Assembly: GCA_002337125.1 (NCBI GenBank)
Contig: DDFJ01000004.1
Span: forward strand, 2,700,134-2,764,133
Reading direction: 5' to 3'
Length of the DNA: 64,000 bases
Source of the DNA: Chitinophagaceae bacterium UBA1931
GTDB taxonomy: Bacteria > Bacteroidota > Bacteroidia > Chitinophagales > Chitinophagaceae
Position numbers and translations under genes: made by a program. Numbering within the stretch: the first letter of the stretch is position 1; the number at the start of each line of letters is the position of its first letter. Below are positions 51,165 through 60,190 of the stretch, one piece after another. The notes beneath the pieces were generated by a model that was given only the letters and a program-made list of their open reading frames with translations, made no database searches and was not told where the DNA came from.

Positions 51165-51545
51165 ATGGAAAAGAAAATCATTCAAACAAATAATGCACCG
51201 GCACCAATTGGTCCTTACAGCCAGGCTGTTGCAGCAGGAAATCTGTTGTTTATTTCTGGCCAGGTGTGCATTGATCCGCAATCGGGCGAATTAAATAATG
51301 CTGATGTGAAAGCAGAAGCACACCAGGTAATGAAAAACCTGCAGGCAATTTTATCACAAGCAGGCTTAAGTTTTAATCACGTTGTTAAGACTACCATCTT
51401 CCTGAGTGATATGAACCTGTTTGCTGAAGTAAATGAAATTTACGGGTCTTATTTTACAGGAACGTTTCCTGCAAGAGAAACCATTGCAGTTAAAGGATTG
51501 CCTAAAAGTGTAAATGTTGAAATAAGTATGATTGCAGCTTATTAA
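51165..51545 (+). CDS. ridA: RidA family enamine/imine deaminase
   Basis: This 126-residue protein has all RidA marks: IGPYSQAVAAGNLLFISGQ near 18-36, the central AEAHQVMKNLQAIL, and PARETIAVKGLPKSVNVEISMIA with the conserved Arg near 104. It hydrolyses reactive 2-aminoacrylate and similar imines from PLP enzymes in the cytoplasm. The length is standard. It is transcribed alone from a clear promoter. Confidence 0.96.
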   Translation: MEKKIIQTNNAPAPIGPYSQAVAAGNLLFISGQVCIDPQSGELNNADVKAEAHQVMKNLQAILSQAGLSFNHVVKTTIFLSDMNLFAEVNEIYGSYFTGTFPARETIAVKGLPKSVNVEISMIAAY

Positions 51546-51576
51546 AAAATTGCAGTGAGGATAAATTTCTTCTTTA

Positions 51577-53283
51577 CTATTTTTTAGTCAGCTTAATATT
51601 TCCATTTTCGTTTCCACTTTTCCAGCTTAAAACATACACACCAGTGTTCAGTTTACTGATATCTATAACTGTTTCTGAAGATTGGTGTTTGACTTTTGTT
51701 TGATAAACAGTTATGCCGTTAATATTAGTAATACTTATGCTTGCCGGTTTATTTGCAACTGGGTGTGTAATAACGATTCTGTCGGATGAAGGATTTGGAT
51801 AAACACTTAACAAAGAAGAAACATTAATGATATTGTTAACTGCAGAAGTTGTGTTGATATTAAGTGTATTCAGTAAATAACTATTATTCCCAGAAAAAGA
51901 TCCGGTTGTTGTTCCTGCCACAATATCCATCAAGCCATCATTATTTACATCAAATAAAGCAATTGTATTGGGGCCCGATGATGTGTTGAAGTTTTGAGCA
52001 CTGTTAAATGTTATAGAAGTACCTGTACTGGTATTTTTTAATACAGAAACAACAGAGCTTGAAAAATAGCATGCAGCAACAATGTCTGGTTTACCATCTG
52101 CATTTAGATCGCCCAGTTTAATGCCACGTGGAGAACTGCTGGTGCCAAAGTCTGATGCTGCACTAAAAGAAATTGAGCCTGTTGTTGAGTTATTTTTAAA
52201 AACTGAAATAGTGTTTGGACTAAGGTTTGAAGAAATTACTTCTGGTTTATTGTCGCCGTTCAGGTCGCCAATTGCCACACCCCAAGGATAAGCACCTGTA
52301 ATCAAATCAACTTTTGGTGCAAATGAAACAGAACCGGTTGTACTAGTATTCTGCAATACTGAAACAACATCTGAGCCGGAACAGGAAACAGCAATTTCAG
52401 GCTTGCCATCAGCATTAAGATCTCCGGCCGCAATATCTTCGGGAGTTGTTGCAACTGTAAAATCAATCTTCGCAGCAAATGATATGGTTGAAGCAGTACT
52501 GGTGTTTCTTAATACAGAAACAGTGCCTGCACCTTGGTTACTGGTAATAATGTCTGTTTTGCCATCTCCGTCAATGTCAGCAACTGTTACTTTTCGTGGG
52601 CTACTGCCGGTTGCAAAAGCAGTTGGACCAAAAAAGAAAATTGAACCTGCAGCACTACTGCCATTTCTAAAAACATAAACAGCATCAGTGAAGGGAGTTG
52701 AAGCTACAATATCGGGCTTCCCATCGCCATTAAAATCTGCTTTTGCAAGTCCAATAACATTTACAAGACCACCAAAAAAATCAGGAAAATTTGTGAAACT
52801 GACTGCTCCGCCACTTGTTGTGTTCCTGTGAAAGAAAATTCTGTTTTCGCCAAAAAGTGAATAGGCAACATCTATTTTGCCATCACTGTCCCAATCGGCA
52901 TCAATAACTGTTCCACCGCCTGCAAGGTTAACTGAAGTTGCAAAAGAGGAAGTGGTAAAATCCATTCCACCATTGGGATAGGTTACAATAAATGGTTTTG
53001 CTGAATAAGCAACCAGGTTATTAGTAGCAACTGAAATTGGTTCAAATGTTGCACCAAACGGAACGATTACAGTGAGAGTTGATGAAGTGGCGTTACTAAT
53101 AACAGCTTTAGCTGATCCAAAATAAACGACATTGTTTTCAGCAGTTGAACTGAAGTTGCTTCCCTCAATTGTTATAACTGTTCCAACAGCACCGGAAACT
53201 GGCGAAAAGGAATTTATTGCAGGAACTTGTGCATAAACCGAAATTCCTGTTACCAATAAGGCCAAAAGAATAATTTTTTTCAT
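51577..53283 (-). CDS. Secreted FG-GAP/VCBS repeat protein with IPT domain and type IX sorting tail
   Basis: This 568-residue protein has signal MKKIILLALLVTGISVYAQ, then an IPT/TIG domain (about 20-105: INSFSPVSGAVGTVITIEGSNF). A set of FG-GAP-type repeats covers about 110-480, with calcium-binding DWDSDGK, DFNGDGKPD, DIDGDGKTD, DLNADGKPE and similar. The C-terminal 75 residues are a type A sorting domain (SVYPNPSSDRIVI, then GVYVLSWKSG), which directs export by the type IX system. The likely place is the cell surface. A role in adhesion or polymer binding is inference. Confidence 0.92.
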   Translation of the reverse strand: MKKIILLALLVTGISVYAQVPAINSFSPVSGAVGTVITIEGSNFSSTAENNVVYFGSAKAVISNATSSTLTVIVPFGATFEPISVATNNLVAYSAKPFIVTYPNGGMDFTTSSFATSVNLAGGGTVIDADWDSDGKIDVAYSLFGENRIFFHRNTTSGGAVSFTNFPDFFGGLVNVIGLAKADFNGDGKPDIVASTPFTDAVYVFRNGSSAAGSIFFFGPTAFATGSSPRKVTVADIDGDGKTDIITSNQGAGTVSVLRNTSTASTISFAAKIDFTVATTPEDIAAGDLNADGKPEIAVSCSGSDVVSVLQNTSTTGSVSFAPKVDLITGAYPWGVAIGDLNGDNKPEVISSNLSPNTISVFKNNSTTGSISFSAASDFGTSSSPRGIKLGDLNADGKPDIVAACYFSSSVVSVLKNTSTGTSITFNSAQNFNTSSGPNTIALFDVNNDGLMDIVAGTTTGSFSGNNSYLLNTLNINTTSAVNNIINVSSLLSVYPNPSSDRIVITHPVANKPASISITNINGITVYQTKVKHQSSETVIDISKLNTGVYVLSWKSGNENGNIKLTKK

Positions 53284-53311
53284 AAGCAGTTTTAGATGGG
53301 GAAAAGCTAAA

Positions 53312-54862
53312 CTATAGTTTTATTTCTTCATCATGTTCATCAAAGAAATGATATTCTGTGAGGTGATAAGAAGTGTTTGATCTTACTTTGATTTTTTGCT
53401 TGTATTTCCAGCTCCATTTCATGCGTTTGGATAAAAGCAGTCCTTTACGCAGGTACGCTTCCATAATAGGATGTACAGCTATTGTAAGTCCCTTGTGCTT
53501 TTGCATGATGAGGTAGCTGAGATTCTTTTCAATTTCATCTTCCAATATTAATGTGGATGAAACTTTACCTGTACCATTACAACTTGGACAAACTTCCTGT
53601 GTGTTGATATTTACTTCCGGCTTCATGCGCTGACGTGTAATCTGCATGAGGCCAAATTTTGAAATAGGCAGAATTGCATGTTTGGCCCTGTCGGCTTTCA
53701 TGAACTCTTCCATTGCATCAGCAAGCTTGCGTTTATTGTCGGGCAACTTCATATCAATGAAGTCAACAACAATAATTCCACCAATATCTCTTAACCGTAA
53801 CTGACGGGCAATTTCTTCTGCAGCTTCAAGGTTTGTTTGAAGTGCATTTTCTTCCTGGTTAGCACTTACACTTTTGTAACCGCTGTTTACATCAATTACA
53901 TGAAGTGCTTCGGTATGTTCAATAATGAGATAAGCACCGCTTGCAAGGTTTACTGTTTTACCAAAGGAACCTTTTACCTGTTTAGTTACTCCAAAACTGT
54001 CGAAGATGGGAGAACCGTTTTGGTAAAAATTCACAATGTCAATTTTATCGGGTGCAATTTTCTGAATATAGTTTCTTGCATCGTTGTAAATGTTTTTATC
54101 ATTCACAACAATTTTGTTGAAATCAGCATTCAGTAAATCACGGAGTATGCTTGTGGTTTTATCTGTTTCGCCAAGAATCTTTGAAGGGGGAGTTGCATTT
54201 TTCAGGTTTTGCTGAATTTGCTTCCACTGGGTAACCAGGTTGTTGAGGTCTTCATGAAGTTCGGCAGTATTTTTTCCTTCAGCTGCAGTTCTTACAATTA
54301 CACCAAAGTTTTTTGTTTTGATGGCTTCAACAATTTTTTGCAAACGCTTTCTTTCATCGCTTGAATGAATTTTGCGGCTTACAGCAACAATATCATTGAA
54401 AGGAGTAAGAACAACAAAACGGCCGGGTAAAGAAATTTCGCAGCTTAAACGTGGGCCTTTTGCAGCGATGGGTTCTTTCAGAATCTGAACAAGAATATTA
54501 GGCTTGCCTGTAAGCACTTCGCCTATTTTTCCTGTTTTGATAATTTCCGGTTCGGTTTGAAATTTGGCGAAATCGAAGATGTCTTCACTTTTATCGCCGA
54601 TTGATTGGGTGGTGAATTTAAGAATGGAACGGACATAGGGACTCAGATCTGTGTAATGAAGGAAACCATCTTTTTCAAATCCTACATCCACAAATGCAGC
54701 ATTCATACCCGGAACCAGTTTTTTTACTTTACCGAGGTATAAATCGCCAACAGTAAAACTTGCATCATTACTTTCCTGATGCAGTTCTACTAATTTCTTG
54801 TCTTCTAATAAAGCAATTTCCACCCCGTTTGGAGCGGCATTGATGATCAGTTCCTTATTCAC
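53312..54862 (-). CDS. rng: Ribonuclease G (RNase E/G family)
   Basis: The frame starts with GTG at 54862 (MNKELIINAAPNGVEIALLED), the only good start. The 516-residue enzyme has an S1-like RNA-binding domain at about 38-130 (GDLYLGKVKKLVPGMNAAFVDVGFEKDGFLHYTDL). The catalytic Asp residues lie in LHVIDVNSG and GIIVVDFIDMK, and the zinc-link CPSCNGTG is near 430. The family cleaves single-stranded RNA in rRNA maturation and mRNA decay. It is in the usual Bacteroidota block with HU, TPR and the small COX24-type protein. Confidence 0.95.
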   Translation of the reverse strand: MNKELIINAAPNGVEIALLEDKKLVELHQESNDASFTVGDLYLGKVKKLVPGMNAAFVDVGFEKDGFLHYTDLSPYVRSILKFTTQSIGDKSEDIFDFAKFQTEPEIIKTGKIGEVLTGKPNILVQILKEPIAAKGPRLSCEISLPGRFVVLTPFNDIVAVSRKIHSSDERKRLQKIVEAIKTKNFGVIVRTAAEGKNTAELHEDLNNLVTQWKQIQQNLKNATPPSKILGETDKTTSILRDLLNADFNKIVVNDKNIYNDARNYIQKIAPDKIDIVNFYQNGSPIFDSFGVTKQVKGSFGKTVNLASGAYLIIEHTEALHVIDVNSGYKSVSANQEENALQTNLEAAEEIARQLRLRDIGGIIVVDFIDMKLPDNKRKLADAMEEFMKADRAKHAILPISKFGLMQITRQRMKPEVNINTQEVCPSCNGTGKVSSTLILEDEIEKNLSYLIMQKHKGLTIAVHPIMEAYLRKGLLLSKRMKWSWKYKQKIKVRSNTSYHLTEYHFFDEHDEEIKL

Positions 54863-54980
54863 CCGAAATGTCTTTAAAAATGTACAATCCTCACTTCACC
54901 TGATCTCAGGAAGGAATAAAAAGGCTATTGCAGCATGATATACAAGCAGGCATAAAATTGGGCAATGGCCATAGCGAAAC

Positions 54981-55005
54981 AGAGTCCCGTTTATGCGGGA
55001 CTCCG
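54981..55005 (-). terminator. Hairpin after the COX24-type gene
   Basis: GAGTCCCG and CGGGACTC pair around a six-base loop, 15 bases past the stop of the small basic gene. No good U-run follows, so terminator activity is uncertain. Confidence 0.45.
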
Positions 55006-55019
55006 TTCAATATAGAAGA

Positions 55020-55115
55020 TTATTTCTTATTCTTCTTATGACGGTTCTTTCTAAGACGTTTTTTACGCTTATGCGTCGCAATTTTATGACGCTTTCTCTT
55101 TTTTCCGCAAGGCAT
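55020..55115 (-). CDS. AURKAIP1/COX24 domain small basic protein, 31 residues
   Basis: An ATG at 55115 opens a 31-residue frame, MPCGKKRKRHKIATHKRKKR, then LRKNRHKKNKK, with stop at 55020. About two thirds of residues are Lys, Arg or His. This is the conserved Bacteroidota COX24/AURKAIP1-type protein, which resembles small ribosomal proteins and is probably ribosome-associated. It lies between rng and the TPR gene, on the same strand. Confidence 0.88.
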   Translation of the reverse strand: MPCGKKRKRHKIATHKRKKRLRKNRHKKNKK

Positions 55116-55149
55116 GTTTAATACGGTTTACGTTCGTTAATAAATATGT

Positions 55150-56040
55150 TTACAACTCTTTAATTCGTTGTTCAATCTGGTTCAGCATTTCAGGATTGCT
55201 TTTGAATTTCTTCTTAGCTTCCAGTGATTTTATTGTTTGTAAAAGCTGCTGATACCATTTTTTTGCATTTGCTTTATCTCCGCTTTGTTCACATGCATCG
55301 GCTAACCTTAGAATAGCATCCAGGTTTTCCGGCTGTATTTGAACAACCTTTTCGAACCGTTCAATGGCTTTTGACCACTGACCACTTGCAAAAGATCCAA
55401 TACCCAGCATATAATTAGCAAAGGAATCATCTGGATTTTTTGCAAGAACTTCCCTGATAAGCCCGATTCCTTTCATTGGAGGCTCATTACCTGCAGCGCC
55501 AAAAAAGTAGGTACTGCCGAGGCCAACCTTTGTTGAATCGTTGTTGGGATTCAGTTCTAATGCAATTTCAAACAACTCTTTTGCTTCTTTAGCCATCCAG
55601 ACTTTAAGAGGTTCTTCCTCTGTAGTCTGAAGTTCGCCTAAAAACAAATGGGCTGCAAAGGTGAGATTTTTCTCTGACTTTTCCAACTTAGCTGCTTCTG
55701 CAAGATATTTGGCGTAAGGAACAAAGTTTTTTGCTGAATCTTTCCAGAACTCTGCCAGCTGGTGGTAGACATGAACCTGCTGATTTTTTACATCTCCCCT
55801 GACCACTGAATTTTCAAGCCGGTTAACTTTTTCAAGTTGGGAAGCTGTGAGTTGTTTCTTGGCAATACTCAATAACGTCTCAAAATCAGCGCTTTGTGTA
55901 GCCGAAGGGGGCATTGCCTGAGCTGCATGCTCATGGCCGGCATGATCGTCTTTTTTGTTTGGGATTCTTCTTCCAAAAAAGAATAAAAGAAAAACTGCTG
56001 TAATTGCAGCAGTTATATAAATAATTTGTTGCCTGTTCAC
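55150..56040 (-). CDS. TPR repeat protein, membrane-anchored
   Basis: The start was set at GTG 56040 (MNRQQIIYITAAITAVFLLFFFG). The frame also opens at TTG 56061, but that codon lies inside a -7 promoter box (56059-56066). The 296-residue protein has one N-terminal membrane helix (about 7-23). A His/Ala-rich linker comes next (DHAGHEHAAQAMP), followed by TPR helices from about 85 on, e.g. AKELFEIALELNPNNDSTKVGLGSTYF and AIERFEKVVQIQPENLDAILRLADACE. It probably acts as a periplasmic scaffold; partner unknown. It sits between HU and the COX24-type gene. Confidence 0.85.
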   Translation of the reverse strand: MNRQQIIYITAAITAVFLLFFFGRRIPNKKDDHAGHEHAAQAMPPSATQSADFETLLSIAKKQLTASQLEKVNRLENSVVRGDVKNQQVHVYHQLAEFWKDSAKNFVPYAKYLAEAAKLEKSEKNLTFAAHLFLGELQTTEEEPLKVWMAKEAKELFEIALELNPNNDSTKVGLGSTYFFGAAGNEPPMKGIGLIREVLAKNPDDSFANYMLGIGSFASGQWSKAIERFEKVVQIQPENLDAILRLADACEQSGDKANAKKWYQQLLQTIKSLEAKKKFKSNPEMLNQIEQRIKEL

Positions 56041-56058
56041 TTTCAAAAAATTGAACTG

Positions 56059-56066
56059 CAAAACTA
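56059..56066 (-). promoter_or_regulatory. -7 box of the TPR gene
   Basis: The minus strand reads TAGTTTTG followed by C, an exact match to the consensus, 18 bases before the GTG at 56040. It covers the upstream TTG and so rules that codon out as start. Confidence 0.5.
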
Positions 56067-56101
56067 AAGGATGGCGTTGATTAAAAACTGAAATCCAAGA
56101 A

Positions 56102-56392
56102 TTAACTTCCTTTGTATCTCGATTTTACTTCTTGTACAAACTCTTTAGCGGGCTTAAAAGCAGGAATAAAATGTTCTGGAATATGAACTGCTGTATTGCG
56201 TTTGATATTCCGGCCAATTTTAGCTGCTCTTTTTTTAGTAATAAAACTCCCAAATCCACGGATATAAATATTCTGTCCTGCTGATAAGGAGTCTTTTACT
56301 TCTTTGAACATTGTTTCGAGGGTTACAAGGACATCCACTTTAGGAATTCCTGTTTTCTCAGATATTTGGTTGACGAGATCTGCTTTTCTCAT
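56102..56392 (-). CDS. HU/IHF family DNA-binding protein
   Basis: This 96-residue protein starts MRKADLVNQISEKTGIPKVDVL and has the HU beta-arm region IYIRGFGSFITKKRAAKIGRN, then HFIPAFKPAKEFVQEV. The arm bends DNA. The length is normal for HU. It is divergent from mutY, an arrangement I recall as common in this phylum, and precedes the TPR gene. Confidence 0.95.
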   Translation of the reverse strand: MRKADLVNQISEKTGIPKVDVLVTLETMFKEVKDSLSAGQNIYIRGFGSFITKKRAAKIGRNIKRNTAVHIPEHFIPAFKPAKEFVQEVKSRYKGS

Positions 56393-56577
56393 TCTGATTA
56401 AATTTTGGAGTTTTGATTATTGCACATCTAAGATCATGAATAAAATTCAGAAAAGGAAATATATTGGCAAAAATTCTTTTAATAACTGGTTGATTATGAA
56501 CTTAAAGTGATCTGGCTTGGGGATTTCCTTTCTTTCAGTTGGTTGCTGTTGGTAAAACTGCTTTTTTTGCCATGTAA

Positions 56578-57690
56578 ATGGATCAACAAAAATATTTCAG
56601 CGAAAAGCTGCTTCTCTGGCATAAAACAATCAATAACCGCCAATTACCCTGGAAAGGCGAAAAAGATGTGTACCGCATCTGGCTCAGTGAAATTATTCTT
56701 CAGCAAACGAGGGCTGAGCAGGGAATGAAATATTATGAGCGTTTTTTAAAGAAATATCCAACTATCCAAAAACTGGCTAAAGCTCCTATTGAAGAAGTGT
56801 ATAAATTATGGGAAGGTCTTGGATATTATAACCGCTGCCGCAACCTGCATGCAACTGCACAAAAAATTGTTTTTGAGCTTGATGGAAAATTCCCGGACAG
56901 TTTTGAAACTATCCTGGAATTAAAAGGCATTGGTCCTTACACAGCTGCTGCTATTTCGTCATTTGCTTTCGATTTACCTCATGCCGTAGTTGATGGAAAT
57001 GTGTTTCGTGTACTGAGTCGTTTTTTTGGAAAAGAAACTCCTATCGACAGTACTAAAGGAAAACAGTTTTTTCAGCAGCTGGCCCAGAAATGCCTGGGAA
57101 ATAACCAACCATCTGTCTATAATCAAGCCATTATGGATTTTGGTGCATCTGTTTGCAAACCCGATTTACCCGAATGTGCTTCCTGCATAATGAAAAGCAA
57201 ATGTTTTGCCCATAAAAATAATCTCACGGCCGAACTGCCTGTAAAAGAAAAACAAACAAAGCAAAGAAGCAGGTGGTTTGTTTTCTATATCGTGAAGCAA
57301 GAAAGAAAATTTGCTGTACAAAAACGAACAGGCAAAGATGTGTGGGCCAACTTATACCAATTCCCGAATTCAGAATATAAAAGTGAAAATGAATGGTCGC
57401 TGGCATTAAAAAAAGGAGTTGAAGGTTGGATTAAAAAAAACGGGCTTGAAGTAAAGGTTAAATCAGCGTTAGCAAAACCTTTTAAACAACAGTTAAGCCA
57501 TCAAACCATTTTTGCAAAAGCAGTTTTAATTAATGTTAAGACTGTGAATGAAAAAGAATACCAATGGGAATGGAAAACGATCAGCCAGTTGAAGAAACTG
57601 CCTTTTCCAAAAATTCTGAATGAAATGCTAAAAGAAGAGCAGGCCGAATTATTTATGCTGAATGATGCAACAGTTAAGCAAAAAACGTAA
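56578..57690 (+). CDS. mutY: A/G-specific adenine glycosylase
   Basis: This 370-residue enzyme removes adenine mispaired with 8-oxoguanine. It has WLSEIILQQTRAEQGMKYYERFL near 36-58, the helix-hairpin-helix LKGIGPYTAAAI, and catalytic Asp in VVDGNVFRVLSRF. The iron-sulfur Cys set is C-x6-C-x2-C-x5-C (CKPDLPECASCIMKSKC). The C-terminal Nudix-like domain (about 235-355) reads the oxidised base. The next gene is ssb, 52 bases later. Confidence 0.96.
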   Translation: MDQQKYFSEKLLLWHKTINNRQLPWKGEKDVYRIWLSEIILQQTRAEQGMKYYERFLKKYPTIQKLAKAPIEEVYKLWEGLGYYNRCRNLHATAQKIVFELDGKFPDSFETILELKGIGPYTAAAISSFAFDLPHAVVDGNVFRVLSRFFGKETPIDSTKGKQFFQQLAQKCLGNNQPSVYNQAIMDFGASVCKPDLPECASCIMKSKCFAHKNNLTAELPVKEKQTKQRSRWFVFYIVKQERKFAVQKRTGKDVWANLYQFPNSEYKSENEWSLALKKGVEGWIKKNGLEVKVKSALAKPFKQQLSHQTIFAKAVLINVKTVNEKEYQWEWKTISQLKKLPFPKILNEMLKEEQAELFMLNDATVKQKT

Positions 57691-57742
57691 TTTAGAAGAG
57701 ACAACTGTTTGGTTTTATCATTTCATCTGAAAAATTATTCGT

Positions 57743-58174
57743 ATGAGAGGAGTTAACCGTGTAATGCTTATTGGAAATCTTGGGAAGGACCCGGATATAC
57801 AAGTACTTGAAGGCAATATTGCTGTGGCAAAATTTCCCCTTGCAACTACAGAAACGTTTAAAGACCGTACAGGAAAATTAGTGAGCCAAACCGAGTGGCA
57901 TACTGTTGTATTATGGCGTGGTCTTGCTGAACTTGCTCAGAAGTACCTTCACAAAGGAAGTCTTGTATATATTGAAGGTCGTTTAAAAACAAGAAGCTGG
58001 GAAGATAAAGAAGGCGTAAAAAAATATGCAACAGAAGTTGTGGGCGATAACCTGATTATGCTTGATAAAAGAGCTGAGGGCAGCGGTAAGTCTGATGTTC
58101 CTGATAACCTCACAAGCTTTCCCGGCGATGATCTTCCTCCAATAGGTGAACCAAATGAAGATTTGCCTTTTTAA
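57743..58174 (+). CDS. ssb: Single-stranded DNA-binding protein
   Basis: This 143-residue protein has the OB-fold of SSB: RGVNRVMLIGNLGKDPDIQ, then TEWHTVVLWRGLAELAQKYLHKGSLVYIEGRLKTRSWEDKEG. The acidic C-terminal tip GEPNEDLPF recruits partner repair and replication proteins. Standard length. It lies between mutY and gldE. Confidence 0.96.
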   Translation: MRGVNRVMLIGNLGKDPDIQVLEGNIAVAKFPLATTETFKDRTGKLVSQTEWHTVVLWRGLAELAQKYLHKGSLVYIEGRLKTRSWEDKEGVKKYATEVVGDNLIMLDKRAEGSGKSDVPDNLTSFPGDDLPPIGEPNEDLPF

Positions 58175-58194
58175 GGAAATATCCCTGCTATTCC

Positions 58195-58202
58195 TATTTT
58201 TG
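58195..58202 (+). promoter_or_regulatory. -7 box before gldE
   Basis: TATTTTTG followed by C matches TAnnTTTG(C), 37 bases before the TTG start of gldE. The -33 element is not clear. Confidence 0.45.
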
Positions 58203-58239
58203 CTTTTGAAGCAGGTATTGTTCATCTAATCTTTTTGTT

Positions 58240-59586
58240 TTGGAGTATCACCAGTTTACTGATTCATTTCTTAATATACCGAAACCCGTTTTGCTGGCAA
58301 TAAACAGTCAGGGGCTTACCCTGATGGTCATTATTTTTATTGTTGTGCTTTTCTTTTCGTTTGTTGTTAGCGGTGCGCAGGTTGCTTTTTTTTCGTTGAG
58401 GTATAAGGATCTCAACATGATTAAAACAAGAACCGAGCCTTCTGCAAAAAGGATCATCAAACTGCTGGAAGAGCCCAAAGTGTTGTTTGCAAGTTTGCTT
58501 GCAGCCAATATTATTTTTAACCTCTGCATTATTTTCTTTTCCAATTTTTTAATTGATAATGCGCTTGCTTTACAGCACAAATTATTCTGGGTTGAGTTTA
58601 TTTTAAAAGCTGCAGCAATTTCTTCACTCATTCTTCTTTTCTCTGAAATACTTCCCAAAGTATGGGCTTCGCAAAACAATGTGTTCTTTGCTTTTTTTGC
58701 CAGCTGGTGGGTCGATTCAATTGTATATCCCATTTTTAAATCAACAGGCGAGTGGCTGGCAGGATATACCGACAGCATTGAAAAGCGAATGGATAAATAT
58801 CAAACAAGTGCTTCAAAAGCCGAAGAGCTTGATTATGCAATTGACCTGATGAGTGAAGAAGAAGCAACAGATGAAGAAAAGCAAATTCTCAAAGGCATCC
58901 AGAACTTCAGCAATATTACCGTGAAGCAGATTATGCGTTCAAGACTTGATGTGAGTGGTATTGAAGTAGATACTTCTTTTGCTGATTTGGTAAACAGGGT
59001 GCAGGATCTGCATTACAGCAGGCTTCCTGTTTACAAAAGTAATCTTGACGAAGTGGTTGGAATTATTCAGACAAAAGATTTATTGCCTCACCTGAATGAA
59101 GAAGGAAATTTTCACTGGCAGCAGTTGATGCGTACTCCTTTCTTTGTTCCTGAACAAAAACTGATTGATGATTTGCTGAAAGAGTTTCAACAAAAAAGAA
59201 TTCACTTTGCTGTGGTGGTGGATGAGTTTGGTGGCACCAGCGGTATTGTAACAATGGAAGATGTGGTGGAAGAAATTATTGGAGAGATTAAAGATGAGTT
59301 TGATGATGAAGAAACCATCAATAAAAAAATCGACGACCGCAACTATATTTTCGAAGGCAAAACAATGATTCATGAAATTTGCCGCACAATGGGGTTGCCT
59401 GCCGATACATTTGATGGTGTGAGAGGCGAAAGCGAATCACTTGCCGGTCTTGTGCTGGAAGTGGCTGAACGCCTGCCAAGAGTAAATGATATTGTTGAAA
59501 CAGGCGATTTCCAGTTTACTGTACTTGAAGTAAGCCGTAACAGAATTGAAAAAGTAAAGGTGACGATTAAACCTGCGTTTGATTAA
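58240..59586 (+). CDS. gldE: Gliding motility-associated protein GldE (CNNM/CorC-type)
   Basis: The start is TTG at 58240 (MEYHQFTDSFLNIPKPV). The 448-residue protein has a DUF21/CNNM membrane domain with four helices (about 27-190). A CBS pair lies at about 215-335 (VKQIMRSRLDVSGIEVD, RIHFAVVVDEFGGTSGIVTMEDVVEEIIGEI). A CorC/HlyC C-terminal domain begins near 365 (IFEGKTMIHEICRTMGLP). GldE occurs with GldD in gliding Bacteroidota and is needed for motility or secretion in some species. Its stop lies one base before the gldD ATG. Confidence 0.92.
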   Translation: MEYHQFTDSFLNIPKPVLLAINSQGLTLMVIIFIVVLFFSFVVSGAQVAFFSLRYKDLNMIKTRTEPSAKRIIKLLEEPKVLFASLLAANIIFNLCIIFFSNFLIDNALALQHKLFWVEFILKAAAISSLILLFSEILPKVWASQNNVFFAFFASWWVDSIVYPIFKSTGEWLAGYTDSIEKRMDKYQTSASKAEELDYAIDLMSEEEATDEEKQILKGIQNFSNITVKQIMRSRLDVSGIEVDTSFADLVNRVQDLHYSRLPVYKSNLDEVVGIIQTKDLLPHLNEEGNFHWQQLMRTPFFVPEQKLIDDLLKEFQQKRIHFAVVVDEFGGTSGIVTMEDVVEEIIGEIKDEFDDEETINKKIDDRNYIFEGKTMIHEICRTMGLPADTFDGVRGESESLAGLVLEVAERLPRVNDIVETGDFQFTVLEVSRNRIEKVKVTIKPAFD

Positions 59587-59587
59587 T

Positions 59588-60181
59588 ATGAAACAGATTA
59601 TAACAGCTTTCTTCAGTTTATTTTTTGCCCTTTATTTTACAGCATGTAACTCCGATCCAAGGCCACGCCCCAAAGGATATTTTCAAATTGATTTTCCTGA
59701 AAAAAAATATGTGCTTTTTAATGAGCCGGGTTATCCTTATACATTTGAATACCCTGTTTACGGAAAGGTTGTGAAAGACACAACGTTCTTTGATGACAAA
59801 CCTGAAAATCCTTATTGGATTAATCTTGAGTTACCTGAATTCGGCGGCAGAATTTACATCAGCTACAAAACAATTGGAAGCAATAAGTTTGAAACACTGG
59901 TTGAAGACGCATTTAAAATGACCAGCAAGCACAGCTTAAAAGCAACTTCCATTGATGAAATTCCTGTAAAAGGCGGTCCCGGTGTTACAGGTTTTGTGTT
60001 TGATGTGGGCGGTAATGCTGCAACCGGAAAACAGTTTTTTGTCACAGACAGTACAAAGCATTTCTTACGTGGCGCATTATATTTTGATGCTACTCCTAAT
60101 TACGATTCCATTAAACCGGTTGATCAGTTTCTGTACAAAGACATGCAGCACCTGATTGAAACACTGAAGTGGAAGAATTAA
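59588..60181 (+). CDS. gldD: Gliding motility lipoprotein GldD
   Basis: The start was set at the ATG at 59588; the frame can be opened at TTG 59579 inside gldE but adds only three residues. The 197-residue lipoprotein has signal MKQIITAFFSLFFALYFTAC with Cys20. It continues with PRPRPKGYFQIDFPEKKYVLF, which is characteristic of GldD. The family is needed for gliding motility and linked to type IX secretion. It follows gldE immediately. Confidence 0.93.
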   Translation: MKQIITAFFSLFFALYFTACNSDPRPRPKGYFQIDFPEKKYVLFNEPGYPYTFEYPVYGKVVKDTTFFDDKPENPYWINLELPEFGGRIYISYKTIGSNKFETLVEDAFKMTSKHSLKATSIDEIPVKGGPGVTGFVFDVGGNAATGKQFFVTDSTKHFLRGALYFDATPNYDSIKPVDQFLYKDMQHLIETLKWKN

Positions 60182-60190
60182 TATTTTGCT

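Noticed and set aside
58308..58778. 156-codon open frame on the minus strand
   Set aside because: Antisense to the conserved gldE membrane domain; no supporting signals.
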